Counted from the first letter of the stretch, positions 32,279-40,521 are shown. The stretch: 44,171 nt of DNA from Bog-473 sp963840245 (GCA_963840245.1 CAWIYI010000039.1:1-44171), one strand, 5' to 3'. Notes: a model not told the origin generated them from the sequence alone. Numbers and translations are program-made.

Positions 32279-33352
32279 GCCGACGGCCCGCCGGACCAAC
32301 GAGGCGAAACGATCGGTCGAGGCCTTCAGGTCGAACCCGGCGGCCCGCTCCCGGCCGGCGGCGGCCAGGATGTCGCGCAGCGTCGCATCCTGGAGCACCC
32401 GGCCCACGGCTGTTGCGAACGGCAACGCTGATTTGTCGTTCAGCACCAATCCCGCGCCGCCGACGGTTTCGGGCACCGCGGTGACGCCGTAGGCGACGAT
32501 CGGCACCCCGTGTCCCATGGCCTCGGCGAGCGGTACACAGAACCCTTCGTGGTCCGAGGCGCAGACGAAGACGTCGGCCGCCTGGAAGTACGCCTCGAGC
32601 TCGGCCCCGCTGACCGAGCCGGGGAGTTGCACGGCGTCGGACAGCCCGAGTTCCGCGATGAACCCGCGCAACGCCGGCTCGTAGGTCTCCCCGAGTGGCG
32701 AGCCGACGAGGTGCAGTCGGGCCGCGGGGTCCTGGACGCGGCGCAGGACGTCGAGCATCTTGACCAGATCGTGCGGCGCCTTGTGCGGCGAGATCTTGCC
32801 GACGTAGAGCAGGTCGGCGCCGCCCTCGCGCTTTTTGCGGCGCGCCAACGCGCGCGCCAGGTCGGGATCGGGCTCGTCGCTCTTCGAATGCATGTCGATC
32901 AGCAGGGGGACGACGGCGGTCCCCTCGTAGCCGAGCGCCTGCAGCTCCGACTCGTTGAAGGCGGAATCGGCGACGGCGAAGCGACTCTGGGGGGCGAGCC
33001 GCCCCAGCTGGGTGCGGCCGAGCGCGGCCTCGTAGGCAATGGCGGGCTCCCAGTCCCGCAGGAGCGCGGCGGGAGTGATGTTGTGGTAGTTCACCAACTT
33101 GGGCTCCGCCCGTGCCGCCAGGATGTCGTAGACAGGGCTCCCGATCGATGCTTGATAGAGCAGCCAGCGGTCACGGGCCGACCGGCCGAGCTCGATGACC
33201 GGCCGCCCCTCGCCCTGCATGTCCTTCGTGTAGCTGCCGTAGTAGATGTCGGAGTCGATGCCGACGGCGCGCAACCCGTCGCGGAGGTTCAACGTGTGGA
33301 CCCCGACGGCGTCGCGGCTGGCCAGTGACGGTATGACCTGGTCGACCCGCAC
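32273..33352 (-). CDS. GT4-family glycosyltransferase
   Basis: The 359-residue enzyme begins VRVDQVIPSLASRDAVGVH and continues LNLRDGLRAVGIDSDIYYG, VNYHNITPAALLRDWEPA and FAVADSAFNESEL. It then shows LLYVGKISPHKAPHDLVKML, LHLVGSPLGE and SDHEGFCVPLAEAMGHG with the E-x7-E site. It is the third member of the paralogue group with 25228 and 31095. The GTG at 33352 is chosen because the family N-terminus starts there; GTG 33367 is an alternative, and the very long in-frame extension further upstream is shadow sequence across the SpoIID-repeat gene. It is divergent from that gene, sharing a 90-base intergenic region. Confidence 0.9.
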   Translation of the reverse strand: MRVDQVIPSLASRDAVGVHTLNLRDGLRAVGIDSDIYYGSYTKDMQGEGRPVIELGRSARDRWLLYQASIGSPVYDILAARAEPKLVNYHNITPAALLRDWEPAIAYEAALGRTQLGRLAPQSRFAVADSAFNESELQALGYEGTAVVPLLIDMHSKSDEPDPDLARALARRKKREGGADLLYVGKISPHKAPHDLVKMLDVLRRVQDPAARLHLVGSPLGETYEPALRGFIAELGLSDAVQLPGSVSGAELEAYFQAADVFVCASDHEGFCVPLAEAMGHGVPIVAYGVTAVPETVGGAGLVLNDKSALPFATAVGRVLQDATLRDILAAAGRERAAGFDLKASTDRFASLVRRAVGA

Positions 33353-33442
33353 GCCCGTGCAGTGTACCGGTGCTCCCTGCACCCCGATTGCGCCACCCCA
33401 TGCACCAAATTGCCCAGGTCGCGCCGGTAGCGTTGTCACATC

Positions 33443-35656
33443 GTGTCGGTCGGTACTGCTGTCGCGCGTCCCCGTCTGCTGCACCGTCTGCGCCGCCCGC
33501 GCCGCCTGCGCCGCCTGCGCCACCAGCACCGCCGCACGTCCACCACGCTCGGGGTGCTCTGCCTCTCGCTGTTTCTTGCCGCCCCCGCCGCCCTGCTCGC
33601 TCAGGCGTCCCCGGCGGGGGCCGATCTGGGAGCGCCCGACCGGCCATCGGTGCCGGCGCTGATCCCTTCCCAGCCGCACGCGCTGCCGGGTGACGCGACC
33701 GACGTCCGCATCGACATGACCGAGAACGACGGGCTCGACCTCGTTGTGCAGGCGGCCGGCGGCGGCGTGTCGGCGCCGGGGGTGCCCAACGCGGCGGCCG
33801 TTCGGTTCCACCAGACCGCCGGGACCTGGGAGGTCGACACCGGACCCGGTTGTGCCGGCCCGTGGACCCAGGTGTCGGCGAATCAAACCGCGCCCACGGC
33901 GGCGCCGGTCGGCGGCGGGCTCCTGACGCTCTGCGTGGCCAGCGGCAGCCCGACGGTCCGCGGCACGCTGACGGCGCTCTACAACTCGCTCGGCCAAGCG
34001 AGGTCGGTCAACACGCTGCCTCTCGAGGAGTACGTGGCCGACGTGGTGCCCGGGGAATCGCCGTCGAGCTGGTCCGGCCTGGGTGGTGCCGGCCCGCAGG
34101 GGATGAACTGGGGCTTCCAGGAGCTCGAGGCCCAGGCGGTGGCCGTCCGCTCCTATGTCCTGGCCAACCCGGGCGGCTACGGCGGCTATGCCGACACCTG
34201 CGACCTCACCTGCCAGACGTACCGCGGCATCCAATTCGAGACGGCGACGAGCACGGCCGCCGCCGACGACACAGCCGGCCAGGTGATGGTGATGCCCGGC
34301 GGTCAGATCGCCACCACCGAATACTCGTCGTCGACGGGTGGCTACACCTCGAGCTCCAACGAGGGATCGCCGTTCACCGCCGTGCCCGACGACGGCGACG
34401 CGGTGTGCGTGGCCGGCGCCTGCAATCCCAACCACCAATGGACGACCTCCGTGAGCTTCGCGACCGTGCAGGCCACGTGGCCCCAGATCGGCACCTTCAC
34501 CGGTTTCGGTGGCGCGGTGTTCGATGCGGGCCGTCCCGACAACGAGGCCAGTTTTGGGAGAGTCGACACCATCACGCTCGACGGGACCGGAGCGCCCTCC
34601 GGCCTGACCATTCCCGGCACCGAGTTCTACGTCGACCTCGGCCTCAAATCGGATCTCTTCAGCGTGACGTCGACCAGCAACAACACGGTCGCCATCGAAG
34701 GCCAGGGTTGGGGTCACGGCATCGGAATGGGTCAGTGGGGCGCGCTCGGCTACGCCATCGGTCAGGACAACGGCGACGGGAACTGGACCTACCAACAGAT
34801 CGTGGATCACTACTACGGCCCGGCCCAGTTGACGAGCCTTCCGGGGGGGCCGGCGACGACCACCGGTCCGAGCGGGGGCGTCGGCGGATACTGGATCGAC
34901 GCCGCCGACGGGGGCGTGTTCAGCTTCGGCAACGCACAGTTCTACGGCAGCACGGGCGGCATGCGACTCAACCAGCCCGTGGTCGGCATGGCGTCAACGC
35001 ACGACGCCGGCGGGTACTGGGAAATAGCCAGTGACGGGGGAGTGTTCAGCTTCGGCGATGCGCAGTTCCACGGCAGCACCGGGAACATCCGCTTGAACCG
35101 GCCCATTGTGGGCATGGCGGTGACGCCCGACGGCGGCGGGTACTGGCTCGTGGCGTCCGACGGCGGGGTGTTCACCTTCGGCGACGCCGGCTTCTACGGC
35201 AGCACGGGCAACCTGGTTCTCAACAAGCCGGTCATCGGGATGGTGCCCACCCACGACGGGTTGGGCTACTGGCTCATCGCGTCCGACGGCGGCGTCTTCG
35301 CGTTCGGCGACGCCGGCTTCTTCGGCTCGCTCGGCGGGGCGCCGCCCTCCACCGGGCTCGTCGGTGTGGCCCCGACCCCCGACGGGGGCGGGTACTGGGT
35401 GCTCGGTGCCAACGGCACGGTGTACGACTTCGGCGACGCACCGCAGGTCGGCGTTGCCGCGGGCTCACCCACGCCGGCCACCATGAAGAGCGCCATGACC
35501 GGACTGGTCCCGGACTTCAGCGGCCAGGGCTTCGACGCCGTCAACGGCAGCGGCCAAGCCTTCGCCTACGGCGACGCGCCCTGGTTCGGGGATGTCACCA
35601 CCGCGGTGAGCGGATATTCAGGGCACACCGTCGGCATCGCCGTCACCCCGGGCTGA
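33443..35656 (+). CDS. Secreted SpoIID-domain protein with six C-terminal GYW repeats
   Basis: The 737-residue product starts with an exceptionally Arg-rich n-region and a hydrophobic stretch (LGVLCLSLFLAAPAALLAQ) ending ASPAGA, a signal peptide. Residues about 60-460 contain the SpoIID/LytB domain: LPLEEYVADVVPGE, AQAVAVRSYVLAN, TEYSSSTGGYTSS and GWGHGIGMGQWGALGYA. SpoIID proteins are lytic transglycosylases acting on denuded peptidoglycan in sporulating bacteria; this relative probably acts on wall glycan. Residues 470-737 hold six approximately 40-residue GYWxxASDGGVFSFGDA repeats, degenerate toward the end. The same repeat type and number occur in 27639-29828. A GTG at 33443 with no ribosome site suggests leaderless translation. 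The 3' end overlaps the HAD gene by 39 bases. Confidence 0.9.
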   Translation: MSVGTAVARPRLLHRLRRPRRLRRLRHQHRRTSTTLGVLCLSLFLAAPAALLAQASPAGADLGAPDRPSVPALIPSQPHALPGDATDVRIDMTENDGLDLVVQAAGGGVSAPGVPNAAAVRFHQTAGTWEVDTGPGCAGPWTQVSANQTAPTAAPVGGGLLTLCVASGSPTVRGTLTALYNSLGQARSVNTLPLEEYVADVVPGESPSSWSGLGGAGPQGMNWGFQELEAQAVAVRSYVLANPGGYGGYADTCDLTCQTYRGIQFETATSTAAADDTAGQVMVMPGGQIATTEYSSSTGGYTSSSNEGSPFTAVPDDGDAVCVAGACNPNHQWTTSVSFATVQATWPQIGTFTGFGGAVFDAGRPDNEASFGRVDTITLDGTGAPSGLTIPGTEFYVDLGLKSDLFSVTSTSNNTVAIEGQGWGHGIGMGQWGALGYAIGQDNGDGNWTYQQIVDHYYGPAQLTSLPGGPATTTGPSGGVGGYWIDAADGGVFSFGNAQFYGSTGGMRLNQPVVGMASTHDAGGYWEIASDGGVFSFGDAQFHGSTGNIRLNRPIVGMAVTPDGGGYWLVASDGGVFTFGDAGFYGSTGNLVLNKPVIGMVPTHDGLGYWLIASDGGVFAFGDAGFFGSLGGAPPSTGLVGVAPTPDGGGYWVLGANGTVYDFGDAPQVGVAAGSPTPATMKSAMTGLVPDFSGQGFDAVNGSGQAFAYGDAPWFGDVTTAVSGYSGHTVGIAVTPG
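33488..33532. repeat. Five 9-bp tandem units encoding an Arg-rich leader
   Basis: The units ctgcgccgc, ccgcgccgc, ctgcgccgc, ctgcgccac and cagcaccgc run in frame from codon 16 of the SpoIID-repeat gene. They encode LRR-PRR-LRR-LRH-QHR ahead of the signal-peptide core. A 9-base period can change in copy number without a frameshift. Confidence 0.7.
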
Positions 35657-36379
35657 GGCGGTCACCTCGGAGAGGCGTGGGAACCGGCGCAGTCGCCCGA
35701 AGGGCCCCAGGCGGCCGGCGTCGACACCGTGGTCGGCCGCGTTGAGCAGGCGGAGGTCACCCCGGCTGTTGCCGTAGGCCCACAACACGGGGTGCTCGCC
35801 GCCGTTGTTGGAGAGCAGGCCCTGCGACCTGAGGTGCCCGACGAGACGGGCGTACTTCTCCGCCCCCCGGCAGTTCTTGCCCTCGTAGCCACCCGTCAGC
35901 AGCCCCCCGCCGCCGACGGCGAGCCGGGTCGCCACGACCCCGTCGACACCGAGTTCTTCCCCGGCGGGGCTGACATAGCACTCCGGTGACGCCGAGACGA
36001 TGACGGTGTGGTGCCCCTGCCGGCGGTGCCACTCCAGGCGCCGGCGCGCGTCGTCGCGCAGGTGACGCTGCAGGTGCCGGTGCGCGAAGACGGCCGAGCG
36101 GCGGTCGAGCTCTTCGACGGGCAGGCCACCGAGCAGGCGAGTGAACAGCTTCTCCTTGACGTCGTCGGCCGCCGCGCCGCCGGTGAAGGCCGCACGTACG
36201 AGGCCGGGGGAGAGCCGCAGTGCGGCGCGCATGACCGGCCAGGCTCCGCGCAGGCTGACCAGGAAGGCGAACGCGCTGCCCGAATCGGTGAGCGTGCCGT
36301 CGAAGTCAAAGGCGGCGACGGTCGGACGGCCCGGAGGCCGGTTCCCGTCCGCGGTGTCGTCAGTCGACCGCAGCGCCAC
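35618..36379 (-). CDS. HAD-superfamily subfamily IB phosphatase
   Basis: The 253-residue protein shows motif I AAFDFDGTLTDSGSAFAFL with the Asp nucleophile, motif II HTVIVSASPE, and motif III/IV YGNSRGDLRLLNAAD. This set, with a helical cap between motifs I and II, marks subfamily IB (SerB-like and lipid-phosphate phosphatase-like enzymes). The substrate is unknown. The GTG at 36379 has AGGAGG 11 bases upstream; GTG 36391 is an alternative that overlaps that site. The start overlaps the end of the crotonase gene by about 20 bases, suggesting coupling, and the 3' end overlaps the convergent SpoIID-repeat gene by 39 bases. Confidence 0.87.
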   Translation of the reverse strand: MALRSTDDTADGNRPPGRPTVAAFDFDGTLTDSGSAFAFLVSLRGAWPVMRAALRLSPGLVRAAFTGGAAADDVKEKLFTRLLGGLPVEELDRRSAVFAHRHLQRHLRDDARRRLEWHRRQGHHTVIVSASPECYVSPAGEELGVDGVVATRLAVGGGGLLTGGYEGKNCRGAEKYARLVGHLRSQGLLSNNGGEHPVLWAYGNSRGDLRLLNAADHGVDAGRLGPFGRLRRFPRLSEVTASARGDGDADGVP

Positions 36380-37187
36380 GACGGCCGGCACCTCCTGCGA
36401 ACCGCATCGCTCCCTGGAGCGTCTCCCCGCTGCGCACGACGTCGCGCCCGCGCGCCGCCTCACCGAGAGCGGCGTCCTCCTCGGTCAGCCCCCACTGCTC
36501 GAGCGCGCTCATCCGGTCCGAGCGCAGGCACACCTGAGGCAGCGCGGCCAGCTGGTGCGCCAGCGCCACCGCCGCGGTCAGCGCCTCGCCCGGGGCGACG
36601 ACGCGATTGGCCAGTCCCATGGTGAGCGCCTCGGGGGCCGACACGGCGCGGCCGGTGAGGATGAGATCCATGGCCCGGCCGTGTCCGATGATGCGGGGGA
36701 GCCGGACCGTGCCGAGATCGCACAGCGGCACACCGAAGCGGCGGCAGAACACGCCGAAGACCGCATCCTCGGCCGCCACCCGCATGTCGCACCAGAGCGC
36801 GAGCTCGATGCCTCCGGCCACCGCGTACCCCTCGACGGCGGCGATCACCGGCTTGGACAGCGTCAGGCGTGTCGGCCCCATCGGCCCGGGACCCCGGTCG
36901 GGGATGGGCCGGCGGTCACCATCGGTCACGGCCTTCAGGTCGGCGCCCGCGCAGAACGTGCCGGCGGCCCCGGTCAGCACCCCCACCGAGCGTTCTTGGT
37001 CGCCGTCGAAGGCCACGAAGGCCTCCCGGAGCTGGTCGGCGCAGACGCTGTCGACGGCGTTCCGACGTTCGGGGCGGTTGATCGTGACCACGGTGACCGG
37101 CCCGTCGTGCTCCACGAGGAGCGAGTCGGTCCGGTAGGGCGCGTAGGACCCCGGCGAGGGTTCGTCCGCCGGCGGCGTGGGTGACAT
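36360..37187 (-). CDS. Enoyl-CoA hydratase/isomerase (crotonase) family protein
   Basis: The 275-residue crotonase has GPVTVVTINRPERRNAV, the oxyanion-hole loop GTFCAGADLKAV, and GYAVAGGIELALWCDM, whose Glu matches catalytic Glu144 of rat hydratase. The position of the second catalytic Glu (164 in rat, FGQPE) reads FGVFC here, so one of the two acid/base residues is absent. This variant (FGVFCRR.G.P) recurs in an actinobacterial crotonase group, as far as I recall. Activity may therefore be isomerase, hydrolase or another crotonase reaction instead of classic hydration. The ATG at 37187 gives a short Pro-rich leader. The HAD phosphatase gene follows with about 20 bases of overlap. Confidence 0.9.
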   Translation of the reverse strand: MSPTPPADEPSPGSYAPYRTDSLLVEHDGPVTVVTINRPERRNAVDSVCADQLREAFVAFDGDQERSVGVLTGAAGTFCAGADLKAVTDGDRRPIPDRGPGPMGPTRLTLSKPVIAAVEGYAVAGGIELALWCDMRVAAEDAVFGVFCRRFGVPLCDLGTVRLPRIIGHGRAMDLILTGRAVSAPEALTMGLANRVVAPGEALTAAVALAHQLAALPQVCLRSDRMSALEQWGLTEEDAALGEAARGRDVVRSGETLQGAMRFAGGAGRRGAAVD

Positions 37188-37377
37188 GGGGCCATTCTCG
37201 CACGGCGGGGAGCGGGAGCCCCGCACATCGAGATCCAGCTTGTTCCCAGGTGGGGGAGCCTTTTCGCCGATCCGGCCGGAAGGGACCGAAAAGATGACCA
37301 ATCATGTCGACAATTGCCGGAGCAGCCGGTAAGGTCGACTCCGCAGAAACGGACTTGCACGATTCCAGGAGGAACAC

Positions 37378-38013
37378 ATGGCAGTACGACTCGGGGACAC
37401 CGCCCCCGACTTCACGGCGGACACGACCGAAGGCACCATCAATTTCCACGAGTGGCTCGGTGACAGCTGGGGAGTCCTCTTCTCCCACCCCAAGGACTTC
37501 ACGCCGGTCTGCACGACCGAGCTCGGGGCCTTCTCGAAGGCCAAGCCCGAGTTCGACAAGCGCAACGCCAAGCTCATCGGCCTCTCGGTGGACTCGGTCG
37601 AGTCCCACAAGGGCTGGGCGGGGGACATCGAGGAGACGCAGGGTTCGGCCCTTTCCTTCCCGCTGATCGGCGACGAGGACCGCAAAGTGGCGGACCTCTA
37701 CGACATGATCCACCCCAACGCCAACGACACCCTCACGGTGCGCTCGGTCTTCATCATCGGGCCGGACAAGAAGGTCAAGCTCACGTTGACCTATCCCGCC
37801 TCGACCGGGCGGAACGTCGACGAGATCATCCGGGTCCTCGACTCGCTGCAGCTGACCGCCGACTACTCGGTGTCCACGCCGGTCAACTGGACCGACGGTG
37901 ACGACGTCATCATCGCCCCGGCGATCAGCGACGACGACGCCAAGGGCCGGTTCCCCAAGGGCTGGAAGACCCTCAAGCCCTACCTGCGGGTGACGCCCCA
38001 GCCGAACCGCTGA
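37378..38013 (+). CDS. 1-Cys peroxiredoxin (Prx6 family)
   Basis: The 211-residue protein reduces hydroperoxides through a single peroxidatic Cys. HPKDFTPVCTTELG places the active Cys at residue 45 with the conserved Pro/Thr. LGDTAPDFTADTTEG, GLSVDSVESHKGW and FIIGPDKKVKLTLTYP with the C-terminal NWTDGDDVII and FPKGW are the long Prx6-type C-terminal domain. No resolving Cys is present. An ideal AGGAGG (37367-37372) lies 5 bases before the ATG, the strongest ribosome site in the window, suggesting high expression. The gene stands alone, divergent from the crotonase gene, and is followed by two strong hairpins. Confidence 0.96.
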   Translation: MAVRLGDTAPDFTADTTEGTINFHEWLGDSWGVLFSHPKDFTPVCTTELGAFSKAKPEFDKRNAKLIGLSVDSVESHKGWAGDIEETQGSALSFPLIGDEDRKVADLYDMIHPNANDTLTVRSVFIIGPDKKVKLTLTYPASTGRNVDEIIRVLDSLQLTADYSVSTPVNWTDGDDVIIAPAISDDDAKGRFPKGWKTLKPYLRVTPQPNR

Positions 38014-38027
38014 GGATCCATCCGATC

Positions 38028-38044
38028 GCCCGGGACGCCCGGGC
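38028..38044. terminator. Hairpin 1 downstream of the peroxiredoxin gene
   Basis: gcccggg-acg-cccgggc is a perfect 7-bp stem with a 3-base loop, 15 bases after the peroxiredoxin stop. It has no U-tract. Confidence 0.45.
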
Positions 38045-38054
38045 GCCCCATGGC

Positions 38055-38081
38055 ACGTGCCGGCCCTCGCGGCCGGCACGT
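38055..38081. terminator. Hairpin 2, strong 11-bp stem between convergent genes
   Basis: acgtgccggcc (38055-38065) pairs perfectly with ggccggcacgt (38071-38081) over a 5-base loop. It sits between the stops of the peroxiredoxin (plus) and the acyl-CoA synthetase (minus). Perfect symmetry fits a bidirectional terminator. Confidence 0.6.
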
Positions 38082-38103
38082 CCGCGTCGTACCCCCGGCC
38101 GTC

Positions 38104-39901
38104 TCAGGCCGACGGGGGCACGAGCTCGTCGCGCAGCTCGCGCTTGAGCACCTTCCCTTGCGGGTTGCGCGGCAGCGGCTCGGACCGGAACCAGATGTGC
38201 GTCGGCACCATGAAGCCGGCCAGCCGAGCCTTCACGTGCAGCTGCAGCTCGTCGGACGTGACCTTGGCGCCGGGGCGCAGCACGATGACGGCCCCCACCT
38301 CCTCGCCGAGGGTGGGGTGGGGCACCCCGATCACCGCGCAGTCGGCCACGGCAGGGTGCTCGAAGAGGGCGGCCTCGACCTGCACCGAGTACACGTTCTC
38401 GCCGCCCCGGATGATCATGTCCTTGGCCCGGTCGACGATGTAGATGAAGTTGTCCTCGTCCAGGCGGGCCACGTCACCCGAGTGCAGCCAGCCCCGGCTG
38501 AAGGTCTTGGCCGTCTCGTCGGGCCGGTTCCAGTAGCCGCGGACCACGTTGGGGCCCTTGATCCACAGCTCGCCCCGGACGTCGGGCCCCCGGGGAAGCG
38601 TGGCGTCCGGTTCTTCGCCGTCGAAGTCCTCCGGCACGATGGCGACGTCGCAGACCGGCACCGGCGGCCCCACGCTCTCGGGCTTGGCCACGTAGTCGCT
38701 CCCCGAATTCATGGAGGTGACCGACGAGGTCTCCGTCAGGCCATACCCGTTGGAGGGCTGTCCGATGGGCCAGGCCGCACGGATCCGACGCACGAGGTCG
38801 GGCGGTGCGGGCGCGCCCCCGTAGGAGACGCCGCGAATGGAGGAGGTGTCGAACTTCGAGAAGTTGGGCGAATCGAGCACCTGCATGACCATGGCCGGCA
38901 CACCACCGAACGTGCCGATCCTCTCCCGTTCGATCAGCTCGAGCGCGCGGTCCGGTTCGAAGTGGTGCATCATCACGAGCTTCCCGCCGGCGGCCAGGTT
39001 GGCGACCATCACCGAGTGGCAGCCGGTGGCGTGGAACAGCGGCACGGAGAGCAGGTAGGCGGGCTGCGCCCTTTCGGCGGTCTGCTCGAGGGGCGAGCTG
39101 CCGAACCGCATGCCACCGCGGGTGTTGATGAAGAACAGGCTCATCAGATTGGTGGCCATGTTCCGGTGCGTGCCGACCGCGCCCTTGGGACGACCGGTCG
39201 TGCCCGACGTGTAGAAGATGGTGGCGTCGTCCTCCGGGTCGATCGTGAGGTCGGGAGGCGAGGCGGCCTCGTCCACGGTTCCGAGGGCCAAGGCGAACGG
39301 CCACTCCGGCACCGGTGGCGCGCCCTCGGCCGGTTCGCGGACGGCCAGAGGCGCCGTGGGCTCGGTGCGGTGCTCGTCGGCCACGATCACGGCGCGCAGG
39401 TTCGAGAGGCCGTCCAGGACGGGGCGGATCCGCTCGGCGCGCTCGGTGTCGACGAAGGCCACCTTGGAGCCGGAGTCCTCGAGGCCGTAGCGCAGCTCTT
39501 CGCCGCTCCACCACGCGTTCAGCGGGACGACGATGGCACCGGCCAGGGTGGCGCGCCCAGAAGGCCATGATCCATTCGGGCAGGTTGCGCATGATGATGG
39601 CGACGCGATCGCCCTGCTCGACACCGAAGGTGGAGCGCAGCCGGTGCGCCAGGGTGCAGGCGATGCGGTAGTGCTCGGCGAAGGTCGTCCGCTCGTCCTC
39701 GTAGACGAGGAACACGGCGTCGCCGTGCCCGAGTGACATGTCCATGATCGCCCGCAGCGAGGGGGGAGCGTTCTTCCAGGTCCGTGTGGGCACGCCGCGG
39801 ATATCGAGCTCCTCCATCTCGAAGAGCTGCCCGGTCGCGGTCAGCGCCTCGTTGGCCTCGGCGATGGACATCGGCGGCGCATCCTTGCCGGTCGTGCTCA
39901 C
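38104..39901 (-). pseudogene. Class I acyl-CoA synthetase (AMP-binding), interrupted by a frameshift
   Basis: The N-terminal part (GTG 39901 to about 39556) reads GDRVAIIMRNLPEWIMAFWA. The rest continues in another frame from about 39550 as ATLAGAIVVPLNAWWSG through to the stop at 38104. Together they give a full-length enzyme of about 598 residues with the AMP-binding P-loop FYTSGTTGRPKGAVGTH, GYGLTETSSV, YWNRPDETAKTF, GWLHSGDVA and the C-terminal catalytic Lys in NPQGKVLKRELR. The break is one extra base: tgggcgcgccacc is seen where tgggcggccacc-type reading is expected. The gene overlaps the orn stop by 4 bases (GTGA). Fatty-acid or aromatic-acid activation is likely. Whether it is dead or mis-sequenced cannot be settled here. 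Confidence 0.88.
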
Positions 39902-40458
39902 GTCGTCTCCTTTTCAGTCTCGGCGGCCCGGTCGAAGATCGCGCCCCGGTAGTAGGCCAGCTCCGCCACGGACTCGCGGATGTCCTGGAGGGCCCGGTGG
40001 CCGCCCTTCTTCTCCGGGGACGACTTGTAGACGTTGGGGAGCCAGCGCCGGCAGAGCTCCTTGACGGTCGACACATCGACCGAGCGGTAGTTGAGGTAGT
40101 CCTCGATCTCGGGCAGCTGCGTGGCCAGGAAACGCCGGTCGGTCCCGATGGAGTTGCCGGCCAGGGGGACCTTGCGCGCCTCGGGGATGTGCCCCTTCAA
40201 GAAGGCCAGGGTCTGGGCGCCGGCGTCGGCGAGGCTCAGCGTCGATGCCTCCATGGCAGCCAGGAGCCCCGAACGGGTGTGCATGGTGCGCACGTAGTCG
40301 TCCATCTCGGCGAGCTGCTCCGGGGAGGCGTGCACCACCAGGTCGGGGCCCTCCTCCACCAGTTGCAGGTTGTCGTCGGTGATGAGGCTGGCGATCTCCA
40401 CGATGGTGTGGCGCGCCGGATCGAGTCCTGTCATCTCGAGATCGATCCAGGCCAGCAT
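39898..40458 (-). CDS. orn: Oligoribonuclease
   Basis: Orn is the DEDDh 3'-5' exonuclease that degrades 2-5-base RNA fragments. The 186-residue length fits. The first acidic pair is in MLAWIDLEMTGLD (Asp6, Glu8), the third Asp lies in the GNSIGTDRRFL region, and the C-terminal His and Asp in KKGGHRALQDIRES. LNYRSVDVSTVKELCRRW is a strongly conserved Orn segment. The ATG at 40458 is exactly at the family start. The acyl-CoA synthetase overlaps its stop by 4 bases. It is divergent from dut, with 63 bases between the start codons. Confidence 0.95.
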   Translation of the reverse strand: MLAWIDLEMTGLDPARHTIVEIASLITDDNLQLVEEGPDLVVHASPEQLAEMDDYVRTMHTRSGLLAAMEASTLSLADAGAQTLAFLKGHIPEARKVPLAGNSIGTDRRFLATQLPEIEDYLNYRSVDVSTVKELCRRWLPNVYKSSPEKKGGHRALQDIRESVAELAYYRGAIFDRAAETEKETT

Positions 40459-40509
40459 GCGCGCGCATGCTACCGGTCGGGCCCAGGGAGGGAGTTGGCC
40501 CAGCCCTTG

Positions 40510-40515
40510 TAATGT
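40510..40515 (+). promoter_or_regulatory. Likely -10 element of a leaderless dut transcript
   Basis: TAATGT lies 6 bases before the dut ATG at 40522, so transcription would start at or next to the start codon. No ribosome-binding site is visible there. No good -35 was found. Confidence 0.45.
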
Positions 40516-40521
40516 CCGGCG

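Noticed and set aside
33481..33532. Possible CRISPR or minisatellite array
   Set aside because: The units are 9 bases with no spacers and lie in frame inside a coding sequence.
33353..34810. N-terminal extension making the GT4 gene 845 residues
   Set aside because: The extension is shadow sequence opposite the SpoIID-repeat gene. The GT fold begins at 33352.
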